Shown: piece by piece, positions 53,731 to 64,000 of the stretch
How positions within the stretch are numbered: the stretch's first letter is position 1
Layout of the letters: the number at the start of each line of letters is the position of its first letter
NCBI RefSeq assembly: GCF_002079055.1
Contig: NC_047493.1
Span: forward strand, 62,001-126,000
DNA: 64,000 nucleotides
Reading direction: 5' to 3'
Origin: Saccharomyces paradoxus
Taxonomy: Eukaryota > Ascomycota > Saccharomycetes > Saccharomycetales > Saccharomycetaceae
Program-made: the position numbers and the translations under genes
Notes under the pieces: generated by a model
Seen by the model: only the letters and a program-made list of their open reading frames with translations
Databases searched by the model: none
What the model was told of the DNA's origin: nothing

Positions 53731-55233
53731 TTATCTGGCAATCCCGAATTCTTCGTATATAGTATCACCCAATCTTTTCAAACCTTCAGTTAACTTTTCA
53801 GGAGAGACAGCAGCATAGGTACCTCTGAAGAAAATTATATTTGGGTTACTGACTTCTTTCGATTCAGCAGGTTGAGGAGGTTCCGTTTCACCTTCACTCT
53901 TAAACCAAGAACCGGGAACCACTAGAACACCACGTTCAATCACTTTGTGGTAAATACTCTGTTCTAACTGGTAAGGGTCTGAGTTGTATTTTGATTTAAA
54001 CTCGGGGTGAATGGACGCGTCAATATTCACGGTGAAGAACATGCCTGCAATCGGTGGGTTGATGACAATCGCATCAGATTGTGGCAAATACTTGTGAAGG
54101 GCATCGATGGCACAATCACGCTTCAACGTGTACTCATGACGCAGACCAAGCAACCAGTCCAAGTAACCCTTTTGACCCCACCTGGATAGCGTGGCATTAA
54201 CCAAAACTTGTGTAAAACCTGCTGGGGCTTGAATGGTCATTTCATGCAAACTCAAGTAAGACTTCAAAATCTTGGATGAACCTGTAATCCAACCCAATCT
54301 TGTCCCTGGGGCCAAAACTTTTGAAAATGAATCCATTCTAATGACACGACCTTCTGTATCCAAGGAAAGGAAAGTGTTTGCCAAAGATTTCAAAAATTCA
54401 TCATGATCTTGCTTTGGAGAACTTTGTGCCTTCTCTCTTTCCTTCAAATCTCTGATGTAAGGATTCATTTGTAAGAAGTAGTAAGGTTCATCTTCTACGA
54501 TTAGGAAGTCGTGCTTTTGGGCGATCTTGTAAATCGCCTCCTTTCTATGGTCTGCTATGGAGGTACCAGTTGGATTTTGGCCAGTTGGAATAGTGTATAA
54601 TAACTTTGGTTTTGGAGCACCAGGCGTCCAGTTGTCCATGACTTTAGCCAGTTTTTCAGGAATGATACCATCAGCATCAATTGGCACAGGGAAGGTAATG
54701 ACACCTTGAGCTTCTGCGGAAGCTAATGAAGATGAAAAAGAATGTGCTTCGACTAAGATAACATCACCTCTGTTACAAAAGACTCTCAGAGTAGATTCCC
54801 AAGCATTAGTGTTACCTGTAGTAGCTAAAACGTCCCAGTCCTTATATTTCAAGTCGTGGATAATCTTAGTATGATCCCTAATGAAGTTTAACAGTTCAGG
54901 TTGACCAGTACTGAACCCGTATTGCAAAGCTCTTGACAATGGAATATCGTTAGAAGGATTGGCACTCGCATCAGCATAATCTTTGTTGACGGTGTATCTT
55001 GTACAATTCTGCTCATTAATTGGAGCTCCAATACCCTGAGGAAAAGGAGGCTTGGGTGAATCTACGGATAGATTATCCCATGGGAAATAATCCTTCAATG
55101 GCAGGCCACCACCCAAAAAGATAATGTTAGGATCTTGGAAAAGATGAATGCAGGTCTTCAGTGGAGATGGTTTACGGGCATTGGTTTCATCCGAAAACAA
55201 GTAAGAAAAGTCTTTCGATTCAGGTAAAGTCAT
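53731..55233 (-). CDS. ARO8: Aromatic aminotransferase I Aro8
   Basis: 500 residues. Aro8 is a pyridoxal-phosphate aminotransferase (class I, alpha-aminoadipate/kynurenine subgroup) for phenylalanine, tyrosine and tryptophan synthesis and for 2-aminoadipate in lysine synthesis. The PLP-binding pieces are visible: the TGNTNAWE phosphate loop (about residues 136-143), [11 protein letters not shown], the Asp-bearing VEDEPYYFL, and the Schiff-base lysine in [17 protein letters not shown] (about residue 305). The conserved terminal region VVPGSWF and the Arg in FFRGTYA bind the substrate carboxylate. It is convergent with MCM6, with 243 bases between the stops. It is the middle gene of the inverted block. 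Confidence 0.96.
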   Translation of the reverse strand: MTLPESKDFSYLFSDETNARKPSPLKTCIHLFQDPNIIFLGGGLPLKDYFPWDNLSVDSPKPPFPQGIGAPINEQNCTRYTVNKDYADASANPSNDIPLSRALQYGFSTGQPELLNFIRDHTKIIHDLKYKDWDVLATTGNTNAWESTLRVFCNRGDVILVEAHSFSSSLASAEAQGVITFPVPIDADGIIPEKLAKVMDNWTPGAPKPKLLYTIPTGQNPTGTSIADHRKEAIYKIAQKHDFLIVEDEPYYFLQMNPYIRDLKEREKAQSSPKQDHDEFLKSLANTFLSLDTEGRVIRMDSFSKVLAPGTRLGWITGSSKILKSYLSLHEMTIQAPAGFTQVLVNATLSRWGQKGYLDWLLGLRHEYTLKRDCAIDALHKYLPQSDAIVINPPIAGMFFTVNIDASIHPEFKSKYNSDPYQLEQSIYHKVIERGVLVVPGSWFKSEGETEPPQPAESKEVSNPNIIFFRGTYAAVSPEKLTEGLKRLGDTIYEEFGIAR

Positions 55234-55705
55234 GATAGTAACACGATCGCTGTCCTATTGAGTGTCCGTATCAATAGCAGGGTTCAACTTAGTAGAGTAG
55301 AAAAATGAGAAAAGAAATAGCTTTTCAAAGATATAATCAAACTAAATATATAGTTCTAAAGATGTGTATAAGAAGGTGTGCAAGATAAGGAAAAGATTGC
55401 AAGACACATATTTCCAAATTTTCCATTCACTTACTATTAGTCATAGATTAGACCTCGAGAAAGTGAAAAAGTGGAGAGTGAAAAATGTGATAAAAAAAGG
55501 AAAAAATGACTTATAAGGTACCCGGATGTCTTTCATTATTCCAACGCAATTTTGTGGTGTCATATGAATAGACAATTCAGAAGTCCAATTCCCAAATGAG
55601 ATAAAGAAGGACTGTGGTTATCAGCTAATTGGGAATTTTTTGGATGATATATATGATTTCACTAGATGGTAAAAGAACTTAGCAGAGGGACCAAAAAAAG
55701 AAGAA
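55234..55705. other. Region upstream of ARO8
   Basis: 472 bases between the ARO8 start and tRNA-Lys(UUU). A TGACTTA site near 55507, one base from the Gcn4 consensus TGACTCA, could serve general amino-acid control. This is only suggestive. No ORF is supported. Confidence 0.45.
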
Positions 55706-55801
55706 CTCCTCATAGGGGGCTCGAACCCCTGACATTTCGGTATCCTTGCTTAAGCAAAAGCGCTTAAAAGCCGAACGCTCTACCAACTGAGCTAACAAGG
55801 A
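55706..55801 (-). tRNA. tRNA-Lys(UUU) with intron
   Basis: 96 bases on the minus strand: the 5' end TCCTTGTTAGCTCAG at 55801 and the 3' end TATGAGGAG at 55706. The anticodon TTT lies in GGCTTTTAA, followed by a 23-base intron at 55763-55741, after which the mature sequence resumes CCGAAATG. The B box GGTTCGAGCC is intact. The exonic length is 73. Its wobble uridine is the target of Ncs6-dependent thiolation. Confidence 0.96.
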
Positions 55802-55884
55802 TGAGTTCTTCGAATTCGATCGAAGATAAATGCAATCAGCATAACTGTGAAGGAGTTCTAGGTCTTAATCCGGCAATTCTATGT

Positions 55885-56432
55885 GAGTAGTTGGTGAATC
55901 CACGAGAGGAATAGGCAATCCTACATAATACTACTATCGATTCCTCTTTCGTTTTATACGGTCGAATCATTTATTTTCTTGTTGGAATGATATTCTAATT
56001 GTTGGAAATGAAATTCTAATATCATCTATTTAATATTATATTATAATATGCGGTGCAAGAGGATGGCATAAAGATTGAGAAACAGTCATCCAATCTAATG
56101 GAAGCTGAAATGCAAGGATTGATAATGTTATAGGATAATGAATGACAACGTATAAAAGGAAAGAAGATAAAGTAAAAACACTATGTAGAACTATCGATTC
56201 CCTTTCGTGGATTCCTATATCCTTGAGGAGAACTTCTAGTATATTCTGTATACCTAATATTTTTATCCTTTAACAAAAATGGAATCCCAAGAAAATTATC
56301 CATTATTCACCTAATTCTCAATTCTGTTGGTCCCGTGATCTATGTCACCTCCCAACACCGTATATGATAATATACTATTAGCATAATTACTGGTCCATAG
56401 ACGATAGTTAATTTCATATTTTTATTCCAACG
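55885..56432. mobile_element. Nested delta-type LTR cluster
   Basis: An older delta in minus orientation survives as two flanks, about 55885-55978 and 56321-56432 (ending TTATTCCAACG). Between them lie a short delta 5'-end piece (55980-55999, TGTTGGAATGATATTC) and one full-length delta in plus orientation (56000-56320, TGTTGGAAATG to CTAATTCTCA). The plus-strand copy is close in sequence to the other young deltas of the window. The arrangement is that of a younger LTR inserted in an older one. There is no internal Ty sequence. It lies upstream of tRNA-Lys(UUU). Confidence 0.8.
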
Positions 56433-56775
56433 ATCACAGCCGCAGCATGAAAAATGCTATTAACATCTTTTATAGTATTGACGGATAACTTACTCTTGCA
56501 TCAACAAAGTTCAAATAAGTCCGCTCTGCTAGGTTAATTGCGAGCTTTTCTACTACAAATCTCAACTTTTGTCACCAATATGTGAACTAGTTTACTGAAT
56601 GCCGGAACCGAAATAGTAGGGAAAAAAAGAAAAAAAATCGAAACATTTTGATAATGTAGTAAACATTGAGAAAAGCGATATCTTCACATAACCTTCAGGT
56701 ACCCCCATCTATTCGAGAAAACTCTTTTAAGCGTACCTTGGTTATAGAAAAACGTAGCTATAAAGATCTGGATAG
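56433..56775. other. Region upstream of KEX1
   Basis: 343 bases between the nested LTRs and the KEX1 ATG. An A-rich tract lies near 56620-56640. No ORF or distinctive site is seen. Confidence 0.5.
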
Positions 56776-58443
56776 ATGTTCTACAATGGGTGGTTTGCAA
56801 CATGGCTTGCCATTTTTGCTTTAATAAGGATCTCAGTATCCCTTCCGTCATCTGAGGAGTACAAAGTGGCATATGAGCTATTGCCGGGGTTATCCGAGGT
56901 GGAAGACCCCTCAAATATTCCACAGATGCATGCTGGTCACATTCCTTTACGTTCCGAAGATGCAGATGAACAGGATGGCTCTGACTTGGAGTATTTTTTT
57001 TGGAAATTTGCAAATAACAACTCTAATGGCAATGTCGATCGTCCCTTAATCATATGGTTAAACGGTGGACCCGGTTGCTCTTCTATGGATGGTGCTTTGG
57101 TCGAATCCGGCCCTTTTAGGGTGAATTCAGACGGTAAACTTTATCTAAATGAAGGGTCCTGGATTTCTAAAGGCGATCTTCTGTTTATCGATCAACCCAC
57201 TGGTACCGGGTTTTCCGTCGAACAGAATAAAGATAAAATCGACAAAAGCAAATTTGATGAAGACCTAGGAGATGTCACTAAACATTTTATGGATTTCCTA
57301 GAGAATTACTTCAAGATTTTTCCTGAGGACCTTACTAGGGAAATTATAATATCGGGCGAAAGTTATGCTGGCCAATATATACCATTCTTTGCTAACGCAA
57401 TTTTGAATCATAACAAATTCTCCAAAATTGATGGGGATACTTACGACTTGAAGGCGCTATTGATTGGTAACGGATGGATTGACCCTAATACACAGTCCCT
57501 ATCGTTCTTTCCGTTTGCTATGGAGAACAAACTGATTGATAAAAGCAACCCCGATTTTAAACGCTTAACGAATGCACACGAGAATTGCCAGAATCTGGTG
57601 AACTCTGCCAGTACAGATGAGACAACCCATTTTTCGTATGGGGAATGTGAAAATATTCTGAACCTGCTATTGTCTTATACAAGAGAATCTTCCCAAAAGG
57701 GAAATGCGGATTGCTTGAACATGTATAACTTCAATTTAAGAGACAGCTATCCATCTTGTGGTATGAACTGGCCGGAGGACATTTCTTTTGTCCGAAAATT
57801 CTTCAGCACGCCAGGTGTTATTGATTCATTGCATCTAGATTCTGATAAAATTAATCATTGGGATGAATGTACTATTAGCGTTGGAACTAAATTGTCTAAT
57901 CCTGTCTCTAAACCATCTGTCCATTTGTTGCCCCAACTACTTGAAAGTGGTATAGAGGTTATCTTGTTCAATGGTGACAAAGATTTGATTTGTAATAACA
58001 AGGGCGTATTGGACACCATAGAGAACCTCCAATGGGGTGGAGTAAAGGGGTTTAGCGACGACGCCATGTCATTCGATTGGATCCATAAATCGGATAGTTC
58101 AGATGACAATGACGAATTTAGTGGATACGTGAAGTATGATAGAAATTTGACGTTTATTAGTGTTTATAACGCTTCCCACATGGTACCCTTTGATAAAGGT
58201 TTAGTGAGTAGAGGTATTGTTGATATTTATTTGAACAAAGTCATGATCTCTGATATTGATGGGAAAAATGTTATGGTTACTACTGACGACGATAGTGATG
58301 AGAATACTACCACTGAAAGCGGCGATAAGCCAGAAGAAAATCTTCAAGAGGAAGAGCAAGAAGTGCAAAATGAAGAAGGGAAAGAAAAAGAAGCCAATAA
58401 TGGTGACAATGATAATGAAGATGAAGATGATGACGATGACGAT

Positions 58444-58474
<31 letters not shown>

Positions 58475-58950
58475 ATGAAGAAGATGAAGACGATGATGAT
58501 GAAAAAGAAAGTAACCAAGGCCTCGAGGATAGCAGACACAAATCTTTAGAATATGAACAAGAGGAAGAAGAAGCAGAAGAATTTGCGGAAGAAATTTCAA
58601 TGTACAAACACAAAGCAGTAGTAGTTACCATCGTAACGTTTTTGATAGTTGTTATTGCAGTTTATGTTTACGATAGAAGAGTGAGAAGGAAAGCACGTCA
58701 CACAATTTTAGTCGACCCAAATAACAGGCAGCATGAGAGTCCCAATAAGACTGTTTCGTGGGCAGACGATTTGGAGAGCGGGCTTGGCATAGAGGATGAT
58801 TTAGCACAAGATGAGCAGTTAGAAGGCGGAGCACCCACAAATAGTACATCCAATAAAGCAGGATCAAAATTGAAAACGAAGAAAAAAAAGAAGTATACTA
58901 GCCTTCCGAGCACTGAAATTGATGACTCCTTCGAAATGACAGATTTTTGA
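56776..58950 (+). CDS. KEX1: Prohormone carboxypeptidase Kex1
   Basis: 724 residues. Kex1 is a trans-Golgi serine carboxypeptidase that trims C-terminal Lys/Arg after Kex2 cleavage of alpha-factor and killer toxin precursors. A signal peptide occupies about 1-22 (WFATWLAIFALIRISVS). The catalytic domain has WLNGGPGCSSMDGA, active Ser196 in GESYAGQY, the Asp in FNGDKDLICN (about 402) and His468 in NASHMVPFD. A long acidic Glu/Asp tract (about residues 515-590, with a near-pure Asp run at 58432-58480) precedes the transmembrane helix at about 614-632 (VVVTIVTFLIVVIAVYVY). A cytosolic tail with Tyr-containing sorting sequence ends in DSFEMTDF. It is the last gene of the inverted block. Confidence 0.96.
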
Positions 58951-59131
58951 TCGGATGAATAAAAAATATATACAGTTATAGAAAAAAGTGGCAATTGTAT
59001 GTACTCACACTTCGCGTGACCGCGAATCAAGAATAAATTCTTCAAAGGTACGATCTATTAAAAAACTGACTTTGAAAAAAAATGTAACAGCAGTTTTAAA
59101 ATATCTATAGTCCGCCATCTAAATTTTAACC

Positions 59132-59402
59132 TGTGGGAATGAAATTCTAATATCATCTATTTAGTATTATATTATAACATGCGGTGTAAGAGGATAGCAT
59201 AAAGATTGAGAAACAGTCATCCAATCTAATGGAAGCTGAAATGCAAGGATTGAAAGTAAAAACACTATGTAGAACTATCGATTCCCTTTTGTGGATTCCT
59301 ATATCCTCGAGGAGAACTTCTAGTATATTCTGTATACCTAATATTATAGTTTTTAGTAACAATGGAATCCCAACAATTATCTAATTATTCACCCAATTCT
59401 CA
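59132..59402 (+). mobile_element. Delta LTR (Ty1/Ty2 type), incomplete
   Basis: 271 bases in plus orientation, from TGTGGGAATGAAATTCTAAT to CCCAATTCTCA. It is closely similar to the delta at 56000-56320 and, in inverse orientation, to that at 48398-48715. It is shorter than its relatives, so it is a broken solo LTR. It lies 105 bases upstream of tRNA-Lys(CUU), inside the right junction of the inverted block. Confidence 0.9.
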
Positions 59403-59506
59403 GAAGGAACTAAATATTCTTTGAACAACTAGCAAAAGTTCCCATGTTGGAAGTGCAGTTTGCTGAATCAAACGACTTATTTATGATTTGTTTTTCCAAC
59501 GAAATA

Positions 59507-59579
59507 GCCTTGTTGGCGCAATCGGTAGCGCGTATGACTCTTAATCATAAGGTTAGGGGTTCGAGCCCCCTACAGGGCT
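59507..59579 (+). tRNA. tRNA-Lys(CUU)
   Basis: 73 bases. The 5' end is GCCTTGTTGGCGC, the anticodon loop GACTCTTAATC contains CTT, B box GGTTCGAGCC is intact, and the acceptor closes ACAGGGCT. There is no intron. It marks the right edge of the rearranged block and points away from it, toward EMP24. Confidence 0.96.
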
Positions 59580-59911
59580 ATCTTTTTTATCGCATGGATG
59601 GAATCCTTTCCCTTCCAAGAGTCGAAATCAAAATAGCGTACTAGACATACCTAGCGAATTTTGCGGGCGTTTGTCTCTTCCAAGCTTTTAATTTATATTC
59701 ACACATTTGATTCTCTGTACCCTATGATTGTTTTATGGCGCGTCCTGAAGCACATATATATATTTACGTATAATTGGCACAGGGAAAAACCGTAGAAGAA
59801 TCAAGGTAAAAAGAGTGAAACCGAGAATTCACGACTTCATGTTGGCTGATCGTGTATGTAATCGTATGTAGACAAAAGTAAATAGATATGAACTCCATTT
59901 TCCTGCTTTAC
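59580..59911. other. tRNA-Lys(CUU)-EMP24 intergenic region
   Basis: 332 bases. It begins with the T-rich Pol III terminator (TCTTTTTTAT) right after the tRNA. No ORF or other repeat is apparent. Confidence 0.55.
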
Positions 59912-60523
59912 TTAGACTAAGGATGTGACCTCAAAGAATCTTCTCAAGTAGTATATCTGGAATAGAGAGTTTGCAATAACAACACCCAATTGGAAGATGG
60001 ACCACCATTTAACACGATCGTTGGTCGATTCCGCAGTGTTTCTGTGTGTCCTTTCTCTAATAACAATGTAACTTTGTTCATCCTTGACTTCCCTGGTTAA
60101 TTTGGAGAGCTTCCTCACGGCACTGTCCAATGTATTAGTGTTTGGGTCATCCAAATCCACGTATACCACCCCATGAATGTTAAAGGTGACATCTTTTGTT
60201 TCGATACCAGTGTTCTCGTTCAGGAAGCAATACTGGAAATGTCCCTTGTATGGAGCAGACAATGTGATTTCACCATGCGAGGTGTCCCTGACGGTTTTCA
60301 AAACTTCATGTCTTTCCGGCCCGTAAATGATAAAGTCGCCAGTCAGTTGACTACTGGATTGAGGGTTTCTATCACCGAACTGGAACGAAATGGAGAGCTC
60401 GTCACCCTTACTCAAGTCTTCGAAGAAACATCTACGGCCATACGCTGGAAGAAGGACATTATGGGCGGACGCCGAGAAGAATAGGAAGCAGGCAATGACA
60501 AATCTAGTAGCAAGTGAGGCCAT
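59912..60523 (-). CDS. EMP24: p24 cargo receptor Emp24
   Basis: 203 residues. Emp24 is a p24-delta/beta-type protein that, with Erv25, Erp1 and Erp2, packages GPI-anchored proteins into COPII vesicles. A signal peptide occupies about 1-20 (LATRFVIACFLFFSASAHNV). The lumenal GOLD domain follows with two Cys (CFFEDL and FQYCFLNE) that form the family's disulfide. A coiled-coil stalk carries LDSAVRKLSKLTREVKDE. One transmembrane segment near 172-192 (WWSIFQLGVVIANSLFQIYYL) leads to a short tail RRFFEVTSLV, with the FF and LV signals used for COPII export. Confidence 0.96.
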   Translation of the reverse strand: MASLATRFVIACFLFFSASAHNVLLPAYGRRCFFEDLSKGDELSISFQFGDRNPQSSSQLTGDFIIYGPERHEVLKTVRDTSHGEITLSAPYKGHFQYCFLNENTGIETKDVTFNIHGVVYVDLDDPNTNTLDSAVRKLSKLTREVKDEQSYIVIRERTHRNTAESTNDRVKWWSIFQLGVVIANSLFQIYYLRRFFEVTSLV

Positions 60524-60803
60524 CCTTGTGCGTGTGTACTTTTGTGCCGAGGGTGCTATAAAAGTTGCAGTTTCACCAAGTATTGCTTTTATTTCATTAC
60601 AAGTTTCGTGTCAAAATGCTAAACCGACCCGATCTCTTAGGCTGTTTTGCACGAATTTTCCGACTTTCCTCGCGTCTTTTTTCAACGAATTGGATACCCG
60701 GCGTAATGATCTCACAGTACCATTTTTCGTCCCCTTTTATAATAGCAAGTAAAGCTGCTTTGTTTTTACTGGTAGAAGGAATAGCCACAAGAGAGCACGC
60801 AAA

Positions 60804-61511
60804 ATGTCATATGGGAGAGAAGACACTACCATTGAGCCTGACTTTATAGAACCAGATGCACCCTTATCCGCTCCTAGAGGTGCGGCTGACAGCATAGGCG
60901 GAGTTCTTCAAAACTCAGGCAGCAGAGGTACGCTGGACGAGACCGTACTACAGACGCTAAAGCGAGATGTGGTGGAAATCAACTCCAGACTGAAACAAGT
61001 GGTATACCCGCATTTCCCCTCATTCTTTAGCTGCTCTGATGATGGGGTGGGCGTGGAGGATAACGACATTTCAGCCAATTGCGACCTATGGGCGCCTCTT
61101 GCGTTTATCATACTGTATTCTCTGTTCGTATCGCATGCGCGGTCGCTGTTCTCGAGCCTTTTCGTGTCTAGTTGGTTCATTTTGCTGGTGATGGCACTGC
61201 ATCTGAGACTTACCAAGCCACAACAGAAGGTGTCGGTAATTTCGTACATTTCCATTTCCGGATATTGCTTATTCCCACAAGTGCTGAACGCTTTAGTCTC
61301 ACAGCTACTACTACCGTTGGCCTACCACATCGGCAAGCAAAACCGCTGGATCGTAAGGATCCTGTCGCTTGTGAAACTGGTGGTCATGGCTCTGTGCCTG
61401 ACGTGGTCCGTAGCCGCTGTTTCATGGGTTACCAAGAGCAAGACTATTATCGAGATATACCCTATAGCACTCTGTCTTTTTGGCATGGCCTGGTTGTCAA
61501 CCATTCTATAA
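60804..61511 (+). CDS. YIP4: YIP1-family Rab-interacting membrane protein Yip4
   Basis: 235 residues. Yip4 is a Golgi membrane protein that interacts with Rab GTPases and with Yif1/Yip1 family members in vesicle transport. The N-terminal about 90 residues are polar and acidic (MSYGREDTTIEPDFIEPDAP). The Yip1 domain follows with about five hydrophobic spans from residue 93 onward (DLWAPLAFIILYSLFVSHAR, LFVSSWFILLVMALHLR, then YISISGYCLFPQVLNALV), ending IALCLFGMAWLSTIL. The DLWGP-type signature at the first span appears here as DLWAP. It is divergent from EMP24, with 280 bases between the starts. Confidence 0.94.
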   Translation: MSYGREDTTIEPDFIEPDAPLSAPRGAADSIGGVLQNSGSRGTLDETVLQTLKRDVVEINSRLKQVVYPHFPSFFSCSDDGVGVEDNDISANCDLWAPLAFIILYSLFVSHARSLFSSLFVSSWFILLVMALHLRLTKPQQKVSVISYISISGYCLFPQVLNALVSQLLLPLAYHIGKQNRWIVRILSLVKLVVMALCLTWSVAAVSWVTKSKTIIEIYPIALCLFGMAWLSTIL

Positions 61512-61910
61512 ATACTAGTCAAATATATAAAAGTCAATAATATTGACGTATAGTTGCCAATCTCGCGAGCTACGGCAGAAAGTTCTGAAAAAAAAAAAAA
61601 AAAAGAAGACGCTCACAGGGGGCTGGCGTGTGGCTAAGGCAGACTCCGTGGACCGCAAGAGAAGTCCAGAGTAAGATTAGCCTTTCTGATGAGTTGGTAG
61701 CGCAAGATCTGGCAAAGTCAATTTCAACTTCACAGTGCCCGTTTACCACGATTATTTGAGAACTCTTCTCCTTCCTTTGTCGATAACCACACTTGCAAGT
61801 ATTACATGGTGAAGGCGCTTTAGAGACTTTTCTGTTTTACTATATATAAGGTAACATAGCGCGCGTGCAAATCAAAAACAAGTAATAATCCGCACCTGCT
61901 TCAACGTAGT
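61512..61910. other. YIP4-MDS3 intergenic region
   Basis: 399 bases. It holds a long A tract near 61589-61605, TATA-like CTATATATAAGG near 61840-61851, and a GCGCGCGTG patch just after it. No ORF is supported. Confidence 0.5.
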
Positions 61911-64000
61911 ATGCCTTTGTTACAACCATCCACTTGCTTCTGCTACCCTCTGAAGCTTCCACCACTGCCACTAGCTTCCGATTCCAACGAGTTTGATGAA
62001 TGCGCCAGAAAAAGGTTGACGTTGGACTACAGGACAGGTTCCGCGGTAACGCTAACCAGGTCCAATATATTTGTGCATGGCGGCTTAACCATCCCTTTGA
62101 ACCTACCCATTGTAAATTCCATGCAATTGCAAAAGGAACTTATCCTTTTCTTTGCAAAGGAAAAAAATAATGGCAGTTCTTTCAAGAACTTAAACGAGTG
62201 GATAAGTAAAGAGACCTTTTTCTTAGACTTGATGTCTAGAACCTGGTATAGAGTAAAAACATCGTTTGACCAAAGGACTGAGGAGTTATTAAAGGCAGAG
62301 AACTCCAGTTTCAAAACAGATACTGATACAAAAGACATTCGAATGGACATTAAGAAAGGCAAATATCTCGAATCCCCGCTCAAGGAAAGGCTATTCCATT
62401 CCTTATGCTATTTAGATGGCTGTTTATATATATTTGGTGGGCTCACAGTGTCTCCTCAGAGTGGGTATGAGTTGATCGCTACAAATGAGCTATGGAAGCT
62501 AGATTTAAATACCAAGAAATGGTCGCTTTTGAGCGATGACCCTCAAATAGCGAGAAGGTTCAACCATACCATGCATGTAAAGAACGAAAATAACGATAGT
62601 AGAGACACAAAACTAATAATTGTTGGAGGACTTAATAATATGGATCAGCCGGTGAAAAAAATAGACATCTATAACATATCACAGAATTGCTGGCAATCCG
62701 AAACCATACCCAAAGAACCGATGGAAATCACCACAAATGTCAATGGCATACCCTTAGCATTATCAAAGGACCAGAATTTTTCTATTCTGGTTGAAAATAA
62801 TGAGGCCAATGTTCCAGCACTGGCATTCTACATGAGAAGTGATCAAATAGACGAATTTCTTGGAAAGGATCCATCAAAAATAAAGGAAAACTCACCTATA
62901 GTGGCGTTGCCCCTATTGTCTGATTCGCGAGGAATTAGAATGCCCTCGAATCCGGCGTTACCGAAAAAACTATTGAATGTTCCGTATGAGCTATTAGCGC
63001 CAACAGGTGACTACTTCGGATTTAATATCGTGATCGGCGGGTTTCACCCAAATTACCAATCTTCTAACTTCCATTGCTTCATATACGATATTAACTCGGG
63101 CAAGTGGTCGCGGGTCGCTACTGCCTGTCCTGACTGTGATATCAACAAACATCGATTCTGGAGGGTATTTGTCTGGAAATCGCATCATCAGACAATTTTG
63201 TTGGGAACTAAGACTGACGATTACTATTCACCGAGTGTGCAAAGGTTTGACCACCTTTCCACTTTTGGATTACCTCTGGTAAATATCTTTAACAAGACAA
63301 TACAACTACCTCATCGTAAGATCTCAGCTTCATCTTCACCGACACCCATAGAAAACTTTGCCAAACATAAGGACACTCCATTAAAAAAGGTAAGCTTCAC
63401 TTCATCAGCTACCTCCCAATTTGAAAACTACATTAGATATATAGCTCCGCCCTTGGAAATGTCTTCCATTCAATCTGTGTTCCCACCGTATGCCATGGTT
63501 CTAGGTAAAGACGCTTTAGAGATTTACGGGAAGCCTCTATCCGATTTTGAATTCATTACTAGTGAAGGCGACTCCATTGGTGTACCATGTTATTTATTAA
63601 GAAAAAGATGGGGCCGTTATTTCGACATGCTCTTATCTCAAAGTTATACGAAAGTTTGTGCCGATTATGAAACTACTGGTACGCAATCTACGCTAATAAA
63701 ATTCTCACCACATTCATCTAGAAATAGCTCCAAAGCCGTAAGACAAGAAGGTAGACTTTCTTCATCGGGCTCGCTGGACAACTACTTCGAAAAAAATTTC
63801 CCAATATTTGCGAGAACAAGCGTTTCCGAGGCTCAAAATGCACGTCCTCAAGCAGCAAATACGGATGCGAAAGTTCAGAATACACTTAGTACATCAGGTG
63901 AACCAAGCTCTTCCTCCTCTTCTGAACTATACTCCACTCCTCATTACCAGCGTAATAATGATGAAGAGGATGATGAGGATCCGGTTTCTCCAAAACCTGT
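61911..64000 (+). CDS. MDS3: Mds3, TOR-pathway/pH response regulator, N-terminal part
   Basis: The frame is open from ATG at 61911 ([20 protein letters not shown]) to the window end, giving about 696 residues with no stop seen. S. cerevisiae Mds3 is much longer. Mds3 and its paralog Pmd1 are negative regulators of early meiotic gene expression and affect growth at alkaline pH, probably through TOR signalling. Kelch-type repeats are visible: [82 protein letters not shown] and [15 protein letters not shown]. The later part is Ser-rich and disordered, with an acidic [10 protein letters not shown] near the edge. Confidence 0.95.
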   Translation, partial: MPLLQPSTCFCYPLKLPPLPLASDSNEFDECARKRLTLDYRTGSAVTLTRSNIFVHGGLTIPLNLPIVNSMQLQKELILFFAKEKNNGSSFKNLNEWISKETFFLDLMSRTWYRVKTSFDQRTEELLKAENSSFKTDTDTKDIRMDIKKGKYLESPLKERLFHSLCYLDGCLYIFGGLTVSPQSGYELIATNELWKLDLNTKKWSLLSDDPQIARRFNHTMHVKNENNDSRDTKLIIVGGLNNMDQPVKKIDIYNISQNCWQSETIPKEPMEITTNVNGIPLALSKDQNFSILVENNEANVPALAFYMRSDQIDEFLGKDPSKIKENSPIVALPLLSDSRGIRMPSNPALPKKLLNVPYELLAPTGDYFGFNIVIGGFHPNYQSSNFHCFIYDINSGKWSRVATACPDCDINKHRFWRVFVWKSHHQTILLGTKTDDYYSPSVQRFDHLSTFGLPLVNIFNKTIQLPHRKISASSSPTPIENFAKHKDTPLKKVSFTSSATSQFENYIRYIAPPLEMSSIQSVFPPYAMVLGKDALEIYGKPLSDFEFITSEGDSIGVPCYLLRKRWGRYFDMLLSQSYTKVCADYETTGTQSTLIKFSPHSSRNSSKAVRQEGRLSSSGSLDNYFEKNFPIFARTSVSEAQNARPQAANTDAKVQNTLSTSGEPSSSSSSELYSTPHYQRNNDEEDDEDPVSPKP

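Noticed and set aside
55741-55763. Insertion mutation in tRNA-Lys(UUU)
   Set aside because: The 23 extra bases sit one base 3' of the anticodon, the standard position of yeast tRNA introns. The rest of the tRNA is intact.
58344-58631. Antisense frame encoding a long Ser-rich peptide
   Set aside because: It is the reverse-strand reading of the GAT/GAC/GAA repeats of KEX1. The open frame is a composition effect, not a gene. The same applies to the Ser-rich antisense frame at 9220-9429 in VID30.

Overview
The window is a gene-dense yeast chromosome arm. It follows the left arm of Saccharomyces cerevisiae chromosome VII almost gene for gene, from SEC15 (YGL233W) to MDS3 (YGL197W). Nearly every protein is recognisable as the ortholog of a named S. 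cerevisiae gene. Fast-evolving proteins (COG1, FRA2 N-terminus, SHE10, VAM7) differ visibly from the S. cerevisiae sequences I remember, while SPT16, VRG4 and MCM6 are nearly identical. This suggests another Saccharomyces sensu stricto species, such as S. paradoxus, S. mikatae or S. kudriavzevii, rather than S. cerevisiae itself. The exact species is an inference. Layout: 1-6.2 kb holds the SEC15 3' end, TAN1 (spliced), EMC4, the YGL230C ortholog and SAP4. 6.8-12.9 kb holds SHE10, VID30, OST5 (spliced) and MTC3. 12.97-13.8 kb is a tRNA-Val gene with a Ty3-type sigma LTR and a Ty1/Ty2-type delta LTR stacked upstream. 14.3-21.6 kb holds VRG4, SDT1, COG1, EDC1, NIF3, FRA2 and MDM34. 22.2-31.9 kb holds KIP3, CLG1, SKI8, VAM7, NCS6 and YPT32. 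33.4-47.9 kb holds MIG2, SIP2, SPT16, CHC1 and POX1. 48.1-59.6 kb is a tRNA/LTR-flanked block holding MCM6, ARO8 and KEX1. 59.9-64 kb holds EMP24, YIP4 and the 5' part of MDS3. The most notable structural feature is that MCM6, ARO8 and KEX1 lie in the order and orientation opposite to S. cerevisiae, while everything on both sides is collinear. The two junctions carry tRNA-His (minus) with a minus-strand delta LTR, and tRNA-Lys (plus) with a plus-strand delta LTR. That is the expected signature of an inversion by recombination between inverted repeats. Remains of Ty1/Ty2 elements, including a decayed pol fragment, lie in the left junction. The genes are eukaryotic housekeeping functions, each with its own promoter and not in operons. 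They cover secretion and membrane traffic (SEC15, COG1, VAM7, YPT32, CHC1, EMP24, YIP4, KEX1), glucose signalling (MIG2, SIP2, VID30), chromatin and replication (SPT16, MCM6), tRNA modification (TAN1, NCS6), mRNA turnover (EDC1, SKI8), and metabolism (POX1, ARO8, SDT1). Regulatory sites that can be read directly include a consensus oleate response element upstream of POX1 and a cluster of Rgt1-type and TCCGCGGA sites upstream of MIG2. I found no previously undescribed biological system. The points worth checking are the rearrangement and its breakpoints, several promoter architectures, and unexplained repeats in the left junction.
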